Shown piece by piece: positions 3,860-5,927 of a stretch of DNA of 5,927 nt; the first letter of the stretch is position 1, and each line of letters starts with the position of its first letter. Position numbers and translations under genes: made by a program. Source of the stretch: Mariprofundus sp. (lineage in GTDB: Bacteria; Pseudomonadota; Zetaproteobacteria; Mariprofundales; Mariprofundaceae); the NCBI GenBank assembly GCA_021772845.1, contig JAJFLF010000042.1, forward strand, positions 1-5,927, in the 5' to 3' direction. The notes beneath the pieces are model-generated. The model was given only the letters and a program-made list of their open reading frames with translations. It did not search any database and was not told the DNA's origin.

Positions 3860-5927
3860 ATGAGCAATAAAAGTAGTGTTAAAAAACTTATACTGCCACT
3901 TCTTGGCTTGCTTGTACTGTTCTCAATTAGCAATGTTGTCATTACCTTGATGGAGGAAAGAGATATCTCCAAGCATCGGTACTGGGTTTCTCATACCCAC
4001 GAAGTCATCGAAATGAGCGATCACCTTTTGAATTATCTGATTAATGCAGAGACAGGGCAGCGTGGTTTCTTGCTCACCGGTCAGGAGAGTTACCTGGAGC
4101 CTTATAATGAAGCCATCCATATGGCTAAGGCCACTTATGAAAAACTGAGGGAATTAACTGCTGATAATCCTTCTCAGCAGTTACGCTTGCTGAGCATGAA
4201 GGAGATAATGCTCAGTAAATTTCAAGAGTTAAATGAAACTATTTCCTTGAAAAGATTGAGCAGAGATGAGGAGGCCCTGGACATAGTCAAAAGTGAAGAG
4301 GGTAAGATATACATGGACAATATGCGTAGTGTCATCACTGAATTCATGATGGAGGAGGATCGGCTCCTTGAACTGCGTAATGTTGACTTTGATGAGGGAC
4401 AGAGCTTTTGGCTCATGCTGTTTATCATGGAAGGGTTGTTATTGATCGCTGTTGCAGCCTCGTTAGCCTATATTCTCATTAATAGGCTATTGAAACCGAT
4501 CATGAATTTGATGACTGAAGTCAGCAGATTAGATGTCAGCGCAAGTGAGATAAACTCTGACGATGAAATGACTAGGCTGACGACGGCTTTTCACAGCATG
4601 AATGAGAATATAATTAGGCGTACAGAAGAGCTGGAATGTGCAAAAGAGGCCGCTGAGGAGGCAACTCGAGCTAAATCTGACTTTTTAGCCAATATGAGCC
4701 ATGAGATCCGAACGCCGATGAATGCGATCATCGGCATGAGTCATCTGGCATTGCAGACAGATCTGACTCGCAAGCAGTACAATTACGTTGAGAAGGTGCA
4801 TCGCTCAGGCGAGTCCTTATTGGGTATCATCAACGATATTCTCGACTTTTCAAAGATCGAAGCGGGAAAATTAGAAATTGAGAATAGCAAATTCCGTCTT
4901 GAAGATCTGTTCGATAATCTTGGAAATCTTGTCGGGCTGAAGGCGGAGGAGCATGGCTTGGAGTTGCTGTTTGACCTCTCTCCGGATATTCCTACTGCGC
5001 TGCTCGGTGATTCGCTACGGCTGGGCCAGGTGTTGGTCAATCTTGGTAACAATGCCGTGAAGTTTACTGAACATGGCGAAGTGATTGTGGCTGTAGAGAT
5101 AGCAGAAGAGGATGATGATAGCGTCAAACTTCACTTCTCTGTTAAGGATAGCGGCATTGGCATGACACCGAAACAGATGAAGAAGTTGTTTCGCTCATTC
5201 AGTCAGGCCGATACATCAACATCACGCAAGTTTGGGGGAACTGGTCTAGGTCTGGCAATTTCCAAAAAGCTGACGGAACTGATGCGTGGCGAGATATGGG
5301 TAGAGAGTCAGTCAGGAGTAGGTAGTACCTTTCATTTTACAGCCCTGCTAGGCAAGCAGAAGGGCGATCTCTCCCGCATCCGCCATCAGGATGAGAGTGA
5401 TCTGAAAGGTTTGCGTTTTTTGGTGGTTGATGACAATGATGCAGCTCGCGAAATCATGTCTCACATACTCGATGGCATGGGGCCGCGAGTTGATACTGCT
5501 GCATCCGGTAAGATTGCGTTGTCTATGATAGAGGAGGCTGATGGCAGCGACCCATATCATGTGGTGCTAACAGATTGGAAGATGCCAGAGATGGATGGCA
5601 TGGCGACAGTGCGTGCGATCCAGCGTGACAATAATCTTACCAGCACACCGGCTGTAGTCATGATGACAGCCCATGGAGCTGAAGAGGCTAGTTCTGCTGC
5701 GGACGGAGTTAATATCGCAGATTTCCTGAGTAAGCCTGTAACCCGCTCCTGCCTGCTTGATGCAACCATGACCGCTTTGGGTCACGAAGCAGTGAGCACA
5801 AGACGCTCCAGCCATCGTCATAATGAGGCCGAGGCGGCTATTGCCAGATTGCGTGGTGCAAGATTGCTGCTGGTGGATGATAATGAGATCAATCAGGAGT
5901 TGGCACTTGAGCTCCTAATCAGTAATG
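3860..5927 (+). CDS. CHASE3 hybrid sensor histidine kinase with receiver domains, 3'-truncated
   Basis: The frame runs from ATG 3860 to the window end without a stop (689 residues). TAAGGA, overlapping the HD-GYP stop codon, serves as ribosome site. Order: membrane segment 9-31; periplasmic CHASE3 sensor about 40-175 (INAETGQRGFLLTGQESYLEPY is typical); second membrane segment about 183-207; a slightly short HAMP at 208-252; coiled linker; HisKA with phosphoacceptor H281 (SHEIRTPMN); HATPase_c with N box NLGNNAVKF (394-402), G1 DSGIGM (430-435), F box FRSFSQAD and G2 GGTGLGLAI (459-467). A receiver domain at about 517-640 follows, with D524-D525, phosphoacceptor D572 (LTDWKMPEMDG), T603 and K625. 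A second receiver begins at about 667 (LLLVDDNEINQELA) and is cut off, so a further receiver or Hpt domain may follow. The CHASE3 ligand is unknown. It probably phosphorylates the upstream HD-GYP regulator, perhaps through a phosphorelay. All catalytic motifs seen are intact. Confidence 0.93.
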   Translation, partial: MSNKSSVKKLILPLLGLLVLFSISNVVITLMEERDISKHRYWVSHTHEVIEMSDHLLNYLINAETGQRGFLLTGQESYLEPYNEAIHMAKATYEKLRELTADNPSQQLRLLSMKEIMLSKFQELNETISLKRLSRDEEALDIVKSEEGKIYMDNMRSVITEFMMEEDRLLELRNVDFDEGQSFWLMLFIMEGLLLIAVAASLAYILINRLLKPIMNLMTEVSRLDVSASEINSDDEMTRLTTAFHSMNENIIRRTEELECAKEAAEEATRAKSDFLANMSHEIRTPMNAIIGMSHLALQTDLTRKQYNYVEKVHRSGESLLGIINDILDFSKIEAGKLEIENSKFRLEDLFDNLGNLVGLKAEEHGLELLFDLSPDIPTALLGDSLRLGQVLVNLGNNAVKFTEHGEVIVAVEIAEEDDDSVKLHFSVKDSGIGMTPKQMKKLFRSFSQADTSTSRKFGGTGLGLAISKKLTELMRGEIWVESQSGVGSTFHFTALLGKQKGDLSRIRHQDESDLKGLRFLVVDDNDAAREIMSHILDGMGPRVDTAASGKIALSMIEEADGSDPYHVVLTDWKMPEMDGMATVRAIQRDNNLTSTPAVVMMTAHGAEEASSAADGVNIADFLSKPVTRSCLLDATMTALGHEAVSTRRSSHRHNEAEAAIARLRGARLLLVDDNEINQELALELLISN

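Noticed and set aside
4783..5127. 114-codon Ser-rich open frame on the - strand
   Set aside because: Antisense shadow of the kinase HATPase region, whose + strand frame has all expected motifs.

Overview
The window looks like part of a proteobacterial chromosome with moderate GC, probably from a gammaproteobacterium or a related Gram-negative lineage. The evidence is a PpnN-type nucleosidase, a DUF481 outer-membrane beta-barrel protein with a signal peptide, a consensus sigma-54 promoter, and an RpfG-type HD-GYP regulator beside a CHASE3 hybrid kinase. I cannot name the genus. I see no mobile element, CRISPR array, tRNA or rRNA.

Left part (1-2342). The 3' two thirds or so of ppnN runs into the window on the + strand and stops at 771. 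It converges with a DUF481 outer-membrane protein gene on the - strand (804-1517). Upstream of that, also on the - strand, is a gene for a two-cluster [4Fe-4S] protein resembling the MMACHC (CblC)/QueG group (1633-2342). It is broken into two frames by one missing base in a 5-base homopolymer at 2034-2038.

Middle (2343-2826). This is a divergent intergenic region of almost 500 bases with no intact gene. It holds a palindromic element near the 4Fe-4S gene, AT-rich sigma-70-like -10 sequences, and an exact TGGCAC-N5-TTGCT sigma-54 promoter at 2629-2644. About 35 bases past the predicted transcription start is what looks like a collapsed response-regulator gene (2691-2826). It has a start codon, the first strand of a receiver domain (ALV..DDHEA) and then directly the last strand and helix (FLKKPVNLDEL...), with the middle of the domain missing.

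Right part (2827-5927). A two-gene signalling operon on the + strand. First is an intact receiver + HD-GYP response regulator, a predicted cyclic-di-GMP phosphodiesterase. Ten bases later comes a membrane-anchored CHASE3-HAMP-HisKA-HATPase hybrid kinase with one complete receiver and the start of a second, cut by the window end. The kinase probably controls the phosphodiesterase by phosphorylation, and the sigma-54 promoter is the best candidate for driving both.

The main points of interest are the sigma-54 promoter feeding a decayed receiver gene in front of a c-di-GMP operon, and the frameshifted cobalamin/Fe-S-type gene. I see no clear evidence for a wholly new system.
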